A DNA stretch of 5,018 nucleotides. Source: Bacteroidota bacterium (GTDB taxonomy: Bacteria; Bacteroidota; Bacteroidia; Flavobacteriales; Flavobacteriaceae). Of the stretch, positions 4,073-5,018 are shown piece by piece (position 1 is the stretch's first letter; every line of letters starts with the position of its first letter). The position numbers were made by a program, and so were the translations under genes. The notes below the pieces were generated by a model. It was not told where the DNA came from and did not search any database. It worked only from the letters and a program-made list of their open reading frames with translations. Location of the stretch: NCBI GenBank assembly GCA_023437485.1, contig JAEZGB010000146.1, positions 1 to 5,018 of the forward strand. The letters run 5' to 3'.

Positions 4073-5018
4073 TTAAAAAGTATAGCTGAATTCCAACCCA
4101 ACATTCACCCCCTGACTCAACCTGCTGTTCACATTGCTAAACTGCTCCGGAAACGCCACCGTTTGCGTCGGATCCTGCGTTGCCAAAAATTCGCTGTCCA
4201 ATAAATTTCGTACGCTGAGGTTAAGCTGATACTTTTTATTGAAAGTGTTCCGCCAGGTGAAATCCAGTTGATGAATGGGTTTTTGAATGATATCCGATGC
4301 ACCGTCGCCACCCACGGCATAGATTCGGTCGGAGAAGGTGTTGTAAACAAAGGAAACCTTGCTTTCGGTGCGATCGTTTTTGATCAGGTCATAAGAGATA
4401 TCAGTGTTCAGGATAAAATCCGAAGCGCCTTGCAGCGATCGCGAGGTCGAAGTCAACCTGGGGAATTTTTCGGCATCGGCTTCCTCCTTACTCTTCATCA
4501 AAATGGTATTAAGCCCCATTGACGTACGTTTTGCAAATTCCGAATCGCCCAGAAGATCAAACCCAAAATTAGCCTCGAGTTCCACTCCGAATAGCTGAGC
4601 CTGGTCGAAATTCGCGTAATAGGTCAAAAACCCCGTCGAAGTTCCCAGGATCAGCCGCGGGATCGGGTTTTGGATGACCTTGCCAAAAGCGGTGATGCCA
4701 AACATCGATGACGGATTTGGGAAAATTTCGTACTTGAGGTCGACATTATAGTTCTGGGTGTTTTTGATGTCAGGATTACCCACGGTGAAATTTCCGTCGC
4801 CATCCTGATACCTAAACGGCAGGATTTCGCGAACGCGCGGCTTGGTGGAGGTCTTCGACGCGGTGAAGCGCAGGTTGGCCCGGTCGCTCAGCAGGTATTT
4901 CGCGTTGAGCACGGGATTGATGTCAAACGGCGTGTATTCCTTGACGGCATACGGATTGGTGATCTGAACGGTTTCAAGGCGATACTTGGTCTGGCGGAAG
5001 AGGTATTCGGCACGGACG
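4073..5018 (-). CDS. TonB-dependent receptor, C-terminal beta-barrel (partial)
   Basis: The frame stays open to the right window edge, giving 314 complete codons of a protein whose start lies outside. The GTG at 4910-4912 is an internal valine codon; upstream codons continue a barrel strand (RVRAEYLFRQTKYRLETV, then NPYAVKEYTPFDINP). Family hallmarks of the TonB-dependent outer-membrane receptor barrel follow: TASKTSTKPRVREILPF, VGNPDIKNTQNYNVDLKYE, ITAFGKVIQNPIPRLI, then alternating aromatic and hydrophobic strands (FTWRNTFNKKYQLNLSVRNLLD). The protein ends in GLEFSYTF with a terminal Phe, the BAM recognition signal of outer-membrane proteins. Such receptors import a bound ligand across the outer membrane using energy passed by TonB-ExbBD. 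The plug and any carboxypeptidase-like N-terminal domain are outside the window, so the ligand cannot be inferred. The next gene is a beta-helix lipoprotein and not a SusD-type binder, which argues against a classical polysaccharide utilisation pair on this side. Confidence 0.9.
   Translation of the reverse strand, partial: VRAEYLFRQTKYRLETVQITNPYAVKEYTPFDINPVLNAKYLLSDRANLRFTASKTSTKPRVREILPFRYQDGDGNFTVGNPDIKNTQNYNVDLKYEIFPNPSSMFGITAFGKVIQNPIPRLILGTSTGFLTYYANFDQAQLFGVELEANFGFDLLGDSEFAKRTSMGLNTILMKSKEEADAEKFPRLTSTSRSLQGASDFILNTDISYDLIKNDRTESKVSFVYNTFSDRIYAVGGDGASDIIQKPIHQLDFTWRNTFNKKYQLNLSVRNLLDSEFLATQDPTQTVAFPEQFSNVNSRLSQGVNVGLEFSYTF

Noticed and set aside
3998..4598. Plus-strand frames at 3998-4204, 4268-4522 and 4404-4598, and a minus-strand frame at 4129-4350
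   Set aside because: They are shadows of the receptor barrel, and the first also starts inside the palindromic element. None resembles a known protein.
4910..4912. GTG as start of the TonB receptor gene
   Set aside because: The frame is open beyond it to the window edge and encodes further barrel-like sequence, and a receptor starting here would lack its plug and half its barrel.

Overview
The window looks like a chromosomal segment from a member of the Bacteroidota, most likely Flavobacteriaceae. Three things support this. Two proteins end in type A sorting domains of the type IX secretion system (T9SS), which is restricted to this phylum. A TonB-dependent receptor lies beside a lipoprotein with an acidic stretch after its lipid-anchored cysteine. 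Three genes are each preceded by an exact TAnnTTTG -7 box, the Bacteroidota promoter signature, and none has a strong Shine-Dalgarno sequence. No mobile element, tRNA, rRNA or CRISPR array was seen.

Layout from left to right. Bases 1-204 (+) are the 3' end of tyrS, covering its S4 RNA-binding tail. It meets a minus-strand LuxE-family acyl-protein synthetase/acyl transferase gene (201-1181) tail to tail, and one CTAG tetranucleotide supplies both stop codons. All remaining genes are on the minus strand, so transcription runs right to left. In that order they are: the C-terminal barrel of a TonB-dependent receptor (5018-4073, cut by the window edge); a 294-base spacer with a long palindromic element, a candidate phased-repeat operator and a promoter; a 375-residue lipoprotein of predicted right-handed parallel beta-helix type (3778-2651) with its own terminator; a 104-residue protein that is almost only a signal peptide and a T9SS sorting domain (2540-2226); a secreted lamin-tail-like protein with the same kind of sorting domain (2119-1232), ending in a clear intrinsic terminator; and the LuxE-like gene, which has no ATG start.

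The receptor, beta-helix lipoprotein, cargo-less sorting-domain protein and lamin-tail-like protein are all predicted to act at or beyond the outer membrane. They may form one cell-surface locus, with a non-SusD lipoprotein next to the TonB receptor. The separate promoters and terminators suggest individually transcribed units that could be co-regulated, not one operon. The substrate cannot be read from the sequence. A set of GTTA repeats with 11-bp spacing upstream of the lipoprotein promoter suggests, weakly, control by an OmpR/PhoB-type regulator.
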